Assembly (NCBI GenBank): GCA_041649295.1
Contig: JBAZNI010000001.1
Coordinates: 1 to 64,000, forward strand
DNA length: 64,000 bases
Direction of reading: 5' to 3'
From: JACPLR01 sp041649295
GTDB lineage: Archaea; Nanobdellota; Nanobdellia; Pacearchaeales; GW2011-AR1
The notes under the pieces are model-generated. The model saw only the letters and a list, made by a program, of their open reading frames with translations, was not told the origin of the DNA and searched no databases. This document shows, in pieces, positions 15,498-23,357 of this stretch (the stretch's first letter is position 1; each line of letters starts with the position of its first letter). The position numbers and the translations under genes were made by a program.

Positions 15498-16964
15498 ATG
15501 AGGCTGAAAGCAAAATTTTCTAACTGGTTTGCTGGAAAAGCAATTGTCATTCTTAATGAAGCTTCTGCAGCAAAAATTAATGCACATGTTGGCGACAGGG
15601 TTTTGATTAGTTCTAAATCTGGAGATGCTGTTGCAGTCATGGATATTTCAAATCAGCTTGTTGATGACAGTCATGTTATTCTTTCTCAGGAGATTATTCC
15701 AGAATTGAATATAAGCAAAGGGCAGTTTGTTGATGTTGAAGTAGCAAAAAATCCAAAAATGTCGTATATTATAAATAAAAAATTAGATGGAAAATCTCTT
15801 TCTGAAAGAGAAATATTTCTTATAGTGAATTCAATTGTGAAAAACGAGCTTTCTGAAATAGAAATTGCCTTCTTTATTTCAGCAGTTTATAAATCTGGAA
15901 TGAGTTTAGATGAAATAGGATATTTTACAAAAGCTATTTTTAATACCGGAGACAAACTTAGCATTAATGGAAAGTATATTGTTGACAAGCATTGTATAGG
16001 AGGGTTAGCAGGAAATAGAACAACCCCAATTATAGTTTCAATATGCTCTTCTGAAGGATTGATTTTCCCAAAAAATTCTTCAAGAGCGATAACTTCAGCA
16101 GCAGGGACTGCAGATGTTATGGAGACAATATGCAAAGTGGATTTTAATGAAAAAGAGATTAAACAAATTGTTAAAAAAACAGGGGCGTGCCTTGTTTGGG
16201 GGGGTTCACTGGGATTTGCCCCTGCAGATGATAAAATAATAAGTGTTGAAAGAATGATAAACATTGACCCGGAACCAAACTTAATTGCTTCAATAATTTC
16301 AAAAAAACTTGCAGCAGGAAGCAAATACATATTAATTGATATTCCCTTCGGGGTGCACGCAAAAGTTTCAAAAAAACAAGGGCTTGCTCTTAAGAGGAAA
16401 TTTGAAACTCTTGGGAGAAGATTTAATCTCAAATTAAAGTGCGTTCTCACTCCAGGAAATGAACCAATTGGAAATGGAATTGGCCCAGCTTTAGAAATCA
16501 GAGATGTGATATCTGTTTTAAATGGCGATGGCCCTCAGGACTTAAGAGACAAATCATTATTTTTGTCAGGCGAAATTTTTGAATTAGCGGGAAAATGCAA
16601 AAAAGGTGAAGGAAAGATAATGGCAAGGCAAGCACTTGATTCTGGAAGGGCATTTAATCAATTTAGCAAGATTGTTGAAGCCCAGCACGGAAAAATTCAA
16701 AAAGTTCCACTTGGAAAATTTTCAAGAACAATAAAATCCTCTAAAAATGGAAAAATAGCCTCGATAAATAATAAAGATATAAATTTAATTGCGCGCATTT
16801 CAGGATGCCCAAAAGATAAAAGAGCAGGAATTTATCTTCATGTTCATGTAGGGTATAAAGTAAAAAAGTTTCAGCCATTACTGACAATTTATTCCCAATC
16901 CCTAAGCAAATTAAATCAGGCAGTGGAATTTTACAAAGAGCACGAGACAATTAAATTTGGTTAG
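15498..16964 (+). CDS. deoA: AMP phosphorylase (archaeal DeoA)
   Basis: 488 residues of the thymidine/AMP phosphorylase family, of the archaeal length of about 500. An N-terminal beta domain is followed by the phosphorylase core with DKHCIGGLAGNRTTP, the phosphate loop SRAITSAAGTADVME and WGGSLGFAPADD. In archaea this enzyme splits AMP into adenine and ribose-1,5-bisphosphate, first step of the AMP-to-3-phosphoglycerate route with E2b2 and form III Rubisco. Those partners are not in this window. A TATA-like ACATATAAAAAC lies about 27-38 bases before the start. Confidence 0.95.
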   Translation: MRLKAKFSNWFAGKAIVILNEASAAKINAHVGDRVLISSKSGDAVAVMDISNQLVDDSHVILSQEIIPELNISKGQFVDVEVAKNPKMSYIINKKLDGKSLSEREIFLIVNSIVKNELSEIEIAFFISAVYKSGMSLDEIGYFTKAIFNTGDKLSINGKYIVDKHCIGGLAGNRTTPIIVSICSSEGLIFPKNSSRAITSAAGTADVMETICKVDFNEKEIKQIVKKTGACLVWGGSLGFAPADDKIISVERMINIDPEPNLIASIISKKLAAGSKYILIDIPFGVHAKVSKKQGLALKRKFETLGRRFNLKLKCVLTPGNEPIGNGIGPALEIRDVISVLNGDGPQDLRDKSLFLSGEIFELAGKCKKGEGKIMARQALDSGRAFNQFSKIVEAQHGKIQKVPLGKFSRTIKSSKNGKIASINNKDINLIARISGCPKDKRAGIYLHVHVGYKVKKFQPLLTIYSQSLSKLNQAVEFYKEHETIKFG

Positions 16965-17061
16965 TTAGATACCAGACAATAAAAATAGGATTTAGATTAA
17001 AATAATAGCTATCTTTCTAAATACTTAAATAAGTAATAGCGTACTCAAAATTTAATTAATT

Positions 17062-17231
17062 ATGAATACGCCGACGCCCTGTCCGGTCGCCAGCTACCTA
17101 AGTTTTCTTTGACTCTAAGAACTTTATTTTTCTAAAAGAAAGTTGTTAACGCCGACGCCCTGTCCGGCTCGTCGTCTAGATGATATTCACAGCATAATCA
17201 ACTTTCAGTTGACTATGAATACGCCGACGCC
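17062..17231 (+). repeat. Three partial copies of the tRNA-Ser 3' end
   Basis: The 17-mer ATGAATACGCCGACGCC occurs at 17062-17078 and again at 17215-17231, where it covers the tRNA 3' terminus. CGCCGACGCCCTGTCCGG occurs at 17069-17086 and 17150-17167. The spacers contain small hairpins (for example TCAACT-TTC-AGTTGA near 17200). The copies could be relic attachment sites left by an element that integrated in the tRNA, or degenerate tRNA fragments. Confidence 0.6.
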
Positions 17232-17415
17232 CGGAATCGAACCGGGGGGCCCCGGAGGGCTCTGGTATCTTGAGTTTCACTTTCTCTCCAAGGAGGGGTG
17301 TGTGAGAGCCAGGAGAATCTATGATTCTCTGGCCCAGAGAACATGTTTGTTCTCTAGGGGGAACTACGTTCCCTTCATTCTCAAGCCAGATGCAATACCA
17401 CTATGCGACGTCGGC
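17222..17415 (-). tRNA. tRNA-Ser (UGA) with an intron of about 113 nt
   Basis: On the minus strand the acceptor arms GCCGACG and CGTCGGC pair over 7 bp with discriminator G. The D arm is GCA-loop-TGC, the anticodon stem TCTGG/CCAGA, the long variable arm GCCC-TCCG-GGGC (class II), and the T arm CCCGG-TTCGATT-CCGGG. The 5' exon ends CTTGAG and the 3' exon resumes with A-CCAGA. The intron's CAAG pairs with the CTTG of the anticodon loop, leaving bulges as in an archaeal bulge-helix-bulge splice site at 37/38. Removing it gives anticodon UGA. Class II shape and G73 both fit serine. The intron carries several hairpins. Confidence 0.85.
17298..17373 (+). repeat. Double-hairpin element, copy 1 (antisense in the tRNA-Ser intron)
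   Basis: The plus strand reads GTGTGTGAGAGCC, then a hairpin GAGAAT/ATTCTC, the linker GGCCC, a hairpin AGAGAACA/TGTTCTCT, and a small hairpin GGGAAC/GTTCCC. The order and much of the sequence match 47257-47334. Here the element occupies most of the intron of the tRNA encoded on the other strand. The functional strand is not known. Confidence 0.6.
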
Positions 17416-17554
17416 ATGATAATTATGTTAGAATTTGAGACTTTTTAAAGATTGATATTCAGTTAAATTATAAATTTAGCGGACAATTATATCTCATAAT
17501 TTATCCATGTTAAGACATTGAAAGATTATTAAACTATCAGTTATTATTAACTTT

Positions 17555-18163
17555 ATGAAAATCTATAAACAAGAAACTGATAAATCTTGTGGGATTGCTT
17601 GTCTAAGGAGTATTTTAAACCATTATGGAAATAATTTTTCTGAAAAAGATATTTGGGATAAACACAGTCCCTTTCAAACTAAAAGTGAAGGAATTAGAAA
17701 TCCAATTTTAAATTTAGGAGTAACTGCACTTAAATTCGGTTTTGATGTGACTTATATTGGATACAATCCAATTATCACAAATAATAATCATTCAGACGAT
17801 TTAAAAAAATCTCTTCAAGAAAAATCAAAAACCTATTTTGATTATGGGAAGTTTTATGTTGAAGAAGCACTAAAGTTCTTAGAATTAAAAGGAAAATTAA
17901 AAATAGAAAAATTGAATATAGAAAAAATTAAGAAGATAATTGATGAAAACAAATTTGCTTTGGTTGAAATTAAACCTGCATTTATTAATAAAAATGGCTC
18001 AATAAATATGAATCATAAGGTCATCATTGTAGGTTATACTAAGAAAGGATTTAAAATTCTTAATCCCTCAGATGCAAAAGAGCACCTTTGGGATTTTGAT
18101 ACTTTTTTATTGGCTTTTTATGCTGCGACTCCTGAATTGTTGATTATTAAAAACAAAAAGTAA
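17555..18163 (+). CDS. C39-like papain-fold cysteine peptidase
   Basis: 202 residues. The start MKIYKQETDKSCGIAC gives oxyanion Gln6 and catalytic Cys12, NHKVIIVGY supplies His154, and ILNPSD supplies Asp173. This is the Q-C-H-D arrangement of the bacteriocin-processing C39 fold. No signal peptide, membrane segment or transporter is attached, so it acts in the cytosol or is exported by another route. Its substrate is unknown. It stands alone between the tRNA-Ser gene and the converging stalk operon. It is very AT-rich with a simple Lys/Asn/Ile-rich composition. Confidence 0.8.
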   Translation: MKIYKQETDKSCGIACLRSILNHYGNNFSEKDIWDKHSPFQTKSEGIRNPILNLGVTALKFGFDVTYIGYNPIITNNNHSDDLKKSLQEKSKTYFDYGKFYVEEALKFLELKGKLKIEKLNIEKIKKIIDENKFALVEIKPAFINKNGSINMNHKVIIVGYTKKGFKILNPSDAKEHLWDFDTFLLAFYAATPELLIIKNKK

Positions 18164-18257
18164 ATTATGTTCCACTTTTGAGCTCGAATTTATAAAACCA
18201 TTGCAATAGAATTAGCACTACAACTGCAGGTTTATCGTAAACAGCTTAAAATTAAAA

Positions 18258-18542
18258 TTAACCAAATAATGACGACAAACCTTCTGCAGCTGCTTCTTTC
18301 TTTTCTTCCTTTTTCTCTTCTTTAGCTCCTTCTGGTGCATGGCTTCCTGCAACAGGTGCTGCAACAGCTACTGCATTTTCTAATTCACTGTCAATGTTTA
18401 CACCCTTGAGACTTGCTACTAGCAATTTGACTTTTCCTTCATCAACGTTTTCTCCAGTAGCAGAGATGACTTTTTTCAAATGCTCTTCATTAATCTCTTT
18501 GCCAAGCTTATGCAGTAAAAGAGCTGCATATATGTATTCCAT
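18258..18542 (-). CDS. rpl12: Ribosomal stalk protein P1 (archaeal L12)
   Basis: 94 residues. The N-terminal dimerisation domain (MEYIYAALLLHKLGKEINEEHL) is followed by an Ala-rich hinge and an acidic tail ending GLSSLFG, the conserved element that recruits elongation factors aEF1A and aEF2. It is the last gene of the uL1-uL10-P1 operon, with a 4-base gap from uL10. Confidence 0.97.
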   Translation of the reverse strand: MEYIYAALLLHKLGKEINEEHLKKVISATGENVDEGKVKLLVASLKGVNIDSELENAVAVAAPVAGSHAPEGAKEEKKEEKKEAAAEGLSSLFG

Positions 18543-18546
18543 TTAT

Positions 18547-19362
18547 TTATTCCTCCGAATTTGAATTTACATTTAATAAATTTGAAATAATCCTTTCTTC
18601 TGCACCTGCCTTTGAAATCATCATCCCGATTGTATCATTGCAGATGTATCCAAGGTTAATTGCGAATGCCCTTAATTTAGCGAAGATTATTTTTAATTCA
18701 CATATTGCAGCTTCTTTGTCAATTTCAAGTTCTTTGAAAATTTCTTTGTTTTTTGAATCATAAGCAATAAGAGGGACAAATCCTACTGAAAAAGGCATTA
18801 TATTAAGCTTACTCATAACACTTGCAACTGATTCACTTATGATTTGTTCTTTTTTAACAATTATTTTAGGCTTTAAAATTTCAATCTTGCCTTCTTTTAT
18901 CTGAACAGTCAATCCAATTCCCCCTAATTCACTTACTGCAGGCCCTGCAGGCAAATCTGTCGGCCCAGCCTCAATTTCAATATCTTTTTCAGATTTTTGC
19001 CCTGCCTTTGCTTTTACAGGAGAACGGCTTTTTCCAAGCATTTCAGACAACTCAAATGCATCCAATTGCGAGAATAGCAATGCCTGGTCTTCCCTAACTT
19101 CCTTTTTTAATTCAGATATCCCTTCTTTTTTTGATAAATCAATTGCTCTTAAAATTATTCTTTTTTTAGGAACTTGGATGTTTACATTTACTTTTAAGGA
19201 TTTCTTTATTTTTTGGAAATTTGCAGTTGGCAACCCCTTTATAGACGCAATCATAATTGTGTTGTTTTCATTAATTAATTTTGCAAGGTTTTCAACCAGT
19301 TTTATTTTATATTTTGGAACTTCCCGTTTTTCAACTTGTTTTTTTACAATTGTTGTTTTCAT
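18547..19362 (-). CDS. rpl10: Large ribosomal subunit protein uL10 (P0), short form
   Basis: 271 residues. The N-terminal rRNA-binding domain (KLVENLAKLINENNTIMIASIKGLP) and the insertion domain (AGPTDLPAGPAVSELGG) are clear, followed by a helical spine region. It ends LLNVNSNSEE, with no acidic LFG tail, whereas most archaeal P0 proteins are about 340 residues and end like P1. The stalk-binding helices may therefore be fewer. It lies between uL1 and P1. Confidence 0.95.
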   Translation of the reverse strand: MKTTIVKKQVEKREVPKYKIKLVENLAKLINENNTIMIASIKGLPTANFQKIKKSLKVNVNIQVPKKRIILRAIDLSKKEGISELKKEVREDQALLFSQLDAFELSEMLGKSRSPVKAKAGQKSEKDIEIEAGPTDLPAGPAVSELGGIGLTVQIKEGKIEILKPKIIVKKEQIISESVASVMSKLNIMPFSVGFVPLIAYDSKNKEIFKELEIDKEAAICELKIIFAKLRAFAINLGYICNDTIGMMISKAGAEERIISNLLNVNSNSEE

Positions 19363-19363
19363 T

Positions 19364-19990
19364 TTAAATCTCGAATTTTATAGGATGTGACATTGTTAAT
19401 TTAATCATAAGTGAACGGATATTTTCTTTCCCTTTTGGAAGTTCATTTAATAATGTCCTGTAAACAGCATTTATATTATCCATAATTTCTGAATCTTTCA
19501 TAGAAACTTTTCCGATAATTACCTTAATTGAGGGCTCTTTTGTCTGTAGCCTTATTGATTTGCTTACTTTTTCAACAATAGATTTAATTTCTTCAGGAGA
19601 TTCCTGCATTAAAATTCCCATTTTTGGAGAGGGCATTTTTCCAGCAGGCCCAAGTACACGTCCGAAAGTTGTTGCGACCGCAGGCATGTTTTGAGCAGAA
19701 GAAATAAAGAAATCGTATTTTCCAACAAGCACCTTTATATCTTTTTTATTTTTAAATGTTGGAAATTCTTTTTTTGAAATAGTATCAATAACATTTGTTT
19801 TTGTTTCGATAAACCCGCAGATTCTCTTATCTTTTATCTTGTGTGGCAGTGCGACAAAAGTGTTTATCTGTGTTTTTTTAATGTCAAAATCTTTCAAATT
19901 TATAATCAAGTCTACACTTTGGTTAAACTTTCTTTCTTTGTCTTTTCTTATTTCTTCTATTGCTTTTTCTAGTTTTAGTATTTCTGCCAT
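19364..19990 (-). CDS. rpl1: Large ribosomal subunit protein uL1
   Basis: 208 residues with the uL1 pattern: RKFNQSVDLIINLKDFDIKK, GRVLGPAGKMPSPK and VYRTLLNELPKGKENIRSLMIK. In archaea uL1 is followed by uL10 and P1, as here, but uL11 is elsewhere (30959). uL1 represses its own operon in methanogens; an equivalent site could lie in the leader at 19991-20070, but I cannot verify a match. Confidence 0.96.
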   Translation of the reverse strand: MAEILKLEKAIEEIRKDKERKFNQSVDLIINLKDFDIKKTQINTFVALPHKIKDKRICGFIETKTNVIDTISKKEFPTFKNKKDIKVLVGKYDFFISSAQNMPAVATTFGRVLGPAGKMPSPKMGILMQESPEEIKSIVEKVSKSIRLQTKEPSIKVIIGKVSMKDSEIMDNINAVYRTLLNELPKGKENIRSLMIKLTMSHPIKFEI

Positions 19991-20300
19991 TTTTCTTTAG
20001 TTTATTTTACCTGCTACCTATGCGCCAGAATGTTAGAAAATAACACCGTGCGATGTAGTTGATGGTAACTTTTCATAGGGAAGGGGGTTTTTAAACCTTA
20101 TTGCTACATTATGCCCGGTTTTAAGTAACTATAAAGATATATCTTAAAAGAAAAATTAAATTATCTAATGAAGAAGAATCACAAACTTTTTTATTTAATT
20201 GTTATAATCTGTCCTTTCTGGGCAGAGCACTAAACTGATAGGTTTTAAACCATAAGATTTAAAAGGAAGTTGAGTGTTAAGAATTTATTGGTGTCTTACA
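19991..20300. other. Intergenic region with divergent promoters of uL1 operon and Sec61beta
   Basis: Minus strand: TTTAAAAA near 20089-20097 would serve the uL1 operon and give a leader of about 75 nt. Plus strand: GATTTAAAAGG near 20256-20266 precedes Sec61beta by about 40 bases. No additional open frame or tRNA is visible. Confidence 0.4.
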
Positions 20301-20471
20301 ATGGCTAAAGATGGCGGAATAAGCATGCCCGGAGTGTTTGGCGGGTTAATGCGTTATAATGAGGAGTATAAAAGCAAGTTTATGATTAAGCCTGCTCATG
20401 TAATTGCATTTATAGTTTTGATAGCACTAGTAGTTATAGGATTGAAGATGTTTTTCCCAATTGGAAGTTAA
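20301..20471 (+). CDS. Protein translocase subunit Sec61beta (SecG homologue)
   Basis: 56 residues. MAKDGGISMPGVFGGLMRYNEEYKS is the conserved cytosolic part of archaeal Sec61beta and is followed by a single C-terminal membrane helix (AFIVLIALVVIGLKMFF). I chose the ATG at 20301 since this matches the family start; an upstream TTG-type extension is not needed. It works with SecY and SecE (30177) in the translocon. Confidence 0.93.
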   Translation: MAKDGGISMPGVFGGLMRYNEEYKSKFMIKPAHVIAFIVLIALVVIGLKMFFPIGS

Positions 20472-20559
20472 TTATTTCTAGGTTTTTAATTTTCTATTAA
20501 TAGAAATCAAAATTATATTTCTAACAAAAAAAGGAATTGTTTATTTGTAATGATTATAG

Positions 20560-22023
20560 CTAAAGAATCACTTTAAATATCCACCATGCCATTAATATTA
20601 CTAATCCCATGTATAAAATATAATTCATTAGTTTAACCATTTGTTTTGCCACTTTTTTTGATTTTGTAATTGATTCAATAGTTAGTTCAAAGAATCTTCC
20701 ACCATCAAGCCCCCCAAGAGGAAGCATATTAAAAAGTGCAACCATTAAATTAATGGCAACTATCCACCATGCAAGGTAATAAGCATAACTTGAAACTCCT
20801 CTGAATCTCTCAGAATAATAAACCCCTCCCTTTACCTGAAGGTTTGCTGTCTGTGTAGAGGAAATGAAATGTGCAATATCCTCTATAAACCACGAAAAAC
20901 TTCCGTAAGTCACTATCCCAAGATATGCACTTCCATTGTTATGAGGATTTTCTTCAAGAGTGATTTCATACATCTTTTCCATCCCACCGATTATTGTTTT
21001 AACTTCTATTTTTTCATTCGGAGAATATTTGGATAATTCACTGCTGAAATCCTCTTTGCTTTTTATTTTTACCCCATTTATCTCGCTTATAATTCCTGTT
21101 AGCCCTGCATTTATTGCAGGGGCATCTTCATATAATGTTATAAATTCGGCACTATTGTTTTGTAAATCAATCATCTGCCTTGTTGCAATATACGTACTTT
21201 CGTGAGTTGTTATTACTATTGTTTTATTTTTTTCAATTTCTTTGATAGCATTTGTTAGGTTAGTATAATTAGGATTTTCAAGGCTTATATTATTTATCGA
21301 AGTTATATTTGAAATAGCAACAGGAGAGTATGCATAATCAGCAAAAATAATTCCTATAGGCGAAAAAGCAAGGCTGAAAATGCATATTAAAATTACAAAA
21401 AAGAAAATTGAAGTTATAACATTTGCAAATGTCCCTGCAGATAGAATTGACATTTGCTGGAACTTGGGTTTTTCATTCATATCCTTGTCGTCCTGCTCAA
21501 CAAATGCCCCAAGTATTGCAGGAAAGTATTTTAGAAAGGCAAACCCGGTTGATTTTATTCCAACACCCCATCTTTTTGCAAATATTCCGTGGGAAAATTC
21601 GTGGACTGTTGCTACAACTAAAATAGCTAGTATAAAATAAATTGCGCCAAAAGGGGGGAGAAAATCGCTTAATCCGAAAATTGTTGTGAAATAAGGTATT
21701 AATGGAGCAATAGGAGGGGCTTTAATAGCCTCTGTTATCTCTGGTTTTGCAATGTAAGAATAAACTGTGTTAATTAATAGGTACAAAATTCCTGCCATTA
21801 AGATGTATCCTAAGATTACTGAAACATAAGATAAAGCCTTTAAGGTTTTTTTGTATTTTCCCCCGATGTAATCAATTGTTTTAATTCCCCAGCTTGTTTT
21901 GTACAAAAATAAAGCCCCTTCTGTTTTTAAGTTCTTTTTGTTTTTCCAGAGAAAAAATCCCAAGGCTAGTAAGAAGATAATCAATACTGAAAAATCAAAT
22001 ATGCTATATATGCTAAAATCCAT
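20560..22023 (-). CDS. Site-2-protease-like M50 membrane metalloprotease
   Basis: 487 residues with several membrane helices. The zinc motif HEFSH is at 141-145 and the second metal site is NMLPLGGLDGGR near the C-terminus. A PDZ-like domain lies between them. Family members cut membrane proteins within the bilayer, often in signalling or quality control. The ATG at 22023 is preferred: the longer frame to 22080 runs through the eL40 gene. It overlaps no other gene and follows eL40 by 8 bases, so they may be co-transcribed. Confidence 0.92.
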   Translation of the reverse strand: MDFSIYSIFDFSVLIIFLLALGFFLWKNKKNLKTEGALFLYKTSWGIKTIDYIGGKYKKTLKALSYVSVILGYILMAGILYLLINTVYSYIAKPEITEAIKAPPIAPLIPYFTTIFGLSDFLPPFGAIYFILAILVVATVHEFSHGIFAKRWGVGIKSTGFAFLKYFPAILGAFVEQDDKDMNEKPKFQQMSILSAGTFANVITSIFFFVILICIFSLAFSPIGIIFADYAYSPVAISNITSINNISLENPNYTNLTNAIKEIEKNKTIVITTHESTYIATRQMIDLQNNSAEFITLYEDAPAINAGLTGIISEINGVKIKSKEDFSSELSKYSPNEKIEVKTIIGGMEKMYEITLEENPHNNGSAYLGIVTYGSFSWFIEDIAHFISSTQTANLQVKGGVYYSERFRGVSSYAYYLAWWIVAINLMVALFNMLPLGGLDGGRFFELTIESITKSKKVAKQMVKLMNYILYMGLVILMAWWIFKVIL

Positions 22024-22031
22024 TTTATTTG

Positions 22032-22193
22032 TTATTTTTTGCTTGGAGCCCTGAATTTCTTTTTCTTGCACCTTCTGCATCGAATCTTGCCTTCAAGTAT
22101 TTTTTTAGGGTCAACTTTTATTTTAGCCCCGCAACTCTTGCAGAGAAACAAATTCTTAAACAATCTTGCCTGTGCTACTGCTAACTTAGCCAT
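22032..22193 (-). CDS. rpl40e: Large ribosomal subunit protein eL40
   Basis: A 53-residue protein starting MAKLAVAQARLFKNLFLCK. It has the zinc motif CKSC-x16-CRRC and the basic tail KKKKFRAPSKK. Archaeal eL40 proteins are about 50 residues and share the A-R-x-F-x(4)-C pattern. It sits between aIF5A and the M50 protease. Confidence 0.9.
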   Translation of the reverse strand: MAKLAVAQARLFKNLFLCKSCGAKIKVDPKKILEGKIRCRRCKKKKFRAPSKK

Positions 22194-22204
22194 TTTAATT
22201 ATTT

Positions 22205-22585
22205 TTAAATTTTCCTTTTAATTATTTTCCTTCCATCAATGTCCCAGTATTCAACCTGATCACCTTCTTTAACTTCAATGCCTTCATCTAGTGGAATATC
22301 AAAATTTTCAAATGTTTCCAAATCCATTACATTTGCAGTTTCACTAATAGATAAAACCTGCGCTTTTTTCTTGTCAATCATCGGAACTTCAAATCTTTCA
22401 TGCCCCGGGCGCACTATAACTCTTTTTTTTCCGTCAAAAATTCCACTGGCTTCAATTCTTGCTTTAGCATGCCCGTGCTTTCCTGTTTTTGAAATATCTA
22501 TAGACCTGACAGTGCACGGCTCCCCATCAATTATAATTGTTGTTCCAACTTTTGCTTCTGTTGCATTAATAAGCTTGTAAGCCAT
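22205..22585 (-). CDS. Translation factor aIF5A
   Basis: 126 residues. The hypusination loop SKTGKHGHAK places the modified lysine at Lys36. An N-terminal SH3-like domain is followed by a C-terminal OB fold. aIF5A relieves ribosome stalling, for example at polyproline. The modifying enzyme deoxyhypusine synthase is encoded at 24675-25649 in this window. Confidence 0.97.
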   Translation of the reverse strand: MAYKLINATEAKVGTTIIIDGEPCTVRSIDISKTGKHGHAKARIEASGIFDGKKRVIVRPGHERFEVPMIDKKKAQVLSISETANVMDLETFENFDIPLDEGIEVKEGDQVEYWDIDGRKIIKRKI

Positions 22586-22635
22586 ATCTAAAAATGAAAA
22601 AATACATTTATAAACGTTGCCTTTTATCTCTTTCT

Positions 22636-23304
22636 ATGTCATTGACTAAAAAAAATGATTTTATTGAAATAGAATTTATCGGCAGAGTTAAAGATGGGGA
22701 AGTTTTTGACACTAATGTTCCTAGCGAAGCAAAAAAAATTGGCATAAAACTTGATGAGTATCCATTAGTAGTTTGCATAGGAAAAGGAATGGTGATTGAA
22801 GGGCTTGATTCTGATTTATCTGGAAAGGAAATAAGTAAAGAATATCAAATTGAAATACCTTATGAAAAAGCATTTGGACCAAGAATAAGGGAATTAGTCA
22901 GATTAATCCCAAAAAATTTATTTCTTGAACAAAAAGTTAATCCTAAGCCGGGAATGACTTTGGCTTTGGACAATAATTTGGTTAAGATTGTCTCAGTTTC
23001 AGGAGGGAGAGTTTTATGTGACTTTAACAGTCCGTTAGCAGGAAAAGCAATTATTTATAATTTTAAAATCAAAAAGGTTGTAGATGACAATAAAGAAAAA
23101 GTAAATTCTCTTCTTGATTTTTTCTTGAGAAAAAGGCTTAAATTTGAAATAAATGAAAATAAGGTAATTTTTGACGAATCAGCTGCATATAAAAGTCTGA
23201 TTGATATGCTTAATGAAAAATTTAAAGATGTTCTATGCATGGAAATGGTTTTAAAGGAAGAAGCAGGGGAAAAAGATGGGAAAAACCCACAGGGCAAGAT
23301 TTAA
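22636..23304 (+). CDS. FKBP-type peptidyl-prolyl isomerase (SlyD-like)
   Basis: 222 residues. The FKBP domain is visible in DFIEIEFIGRVKDGEVFDTN, VCIGKGMVIEGLDSDLSG and EIPYEKAFGPR, with the IF-type insert of archaeal chaperone FKBPs. A C-terminal extension of about 80 residues is of unknown role. The ATG at 22636 was chosen because a TATA box (ATTTATAAAC, 22605-22614) lies about 25 bases upstream, implying a nearly leaderless mRNA. It is divergent from aIF5A. Confidence 0.92.
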   Translation: MSLTKKNDFIEIEFIGRVKDGEVFDTNVPSEAKKIGIKLDEYPLVVCIGKGMVIEGLDSDLSGKEISKEYQIEIPYEKAFGPRIRELVRLIPKNLFLEQKVNPKPGMTLALDNNLVKIVSVSGGRVLCDFNSPLAGKAIIYNFKIKKVVDDNKEKVNSLLDFFLRKRLKFEINENKVIFDESAAYKSLIDMLNEKFKDVLCMEMVLKEEAGEKDGKNPQGKI

Positions 23305-23357
23305 CCCCCAATTCCTACCACAACAAATCTTATAAATGAACTAAATTTAATTTAATT

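Noticed and set aside
20560..22080. Longer M50 protease start at 22080
   Set aside because: It would run through the eL40 gene at 22032-22193, which has a complete zinc-protein frame.
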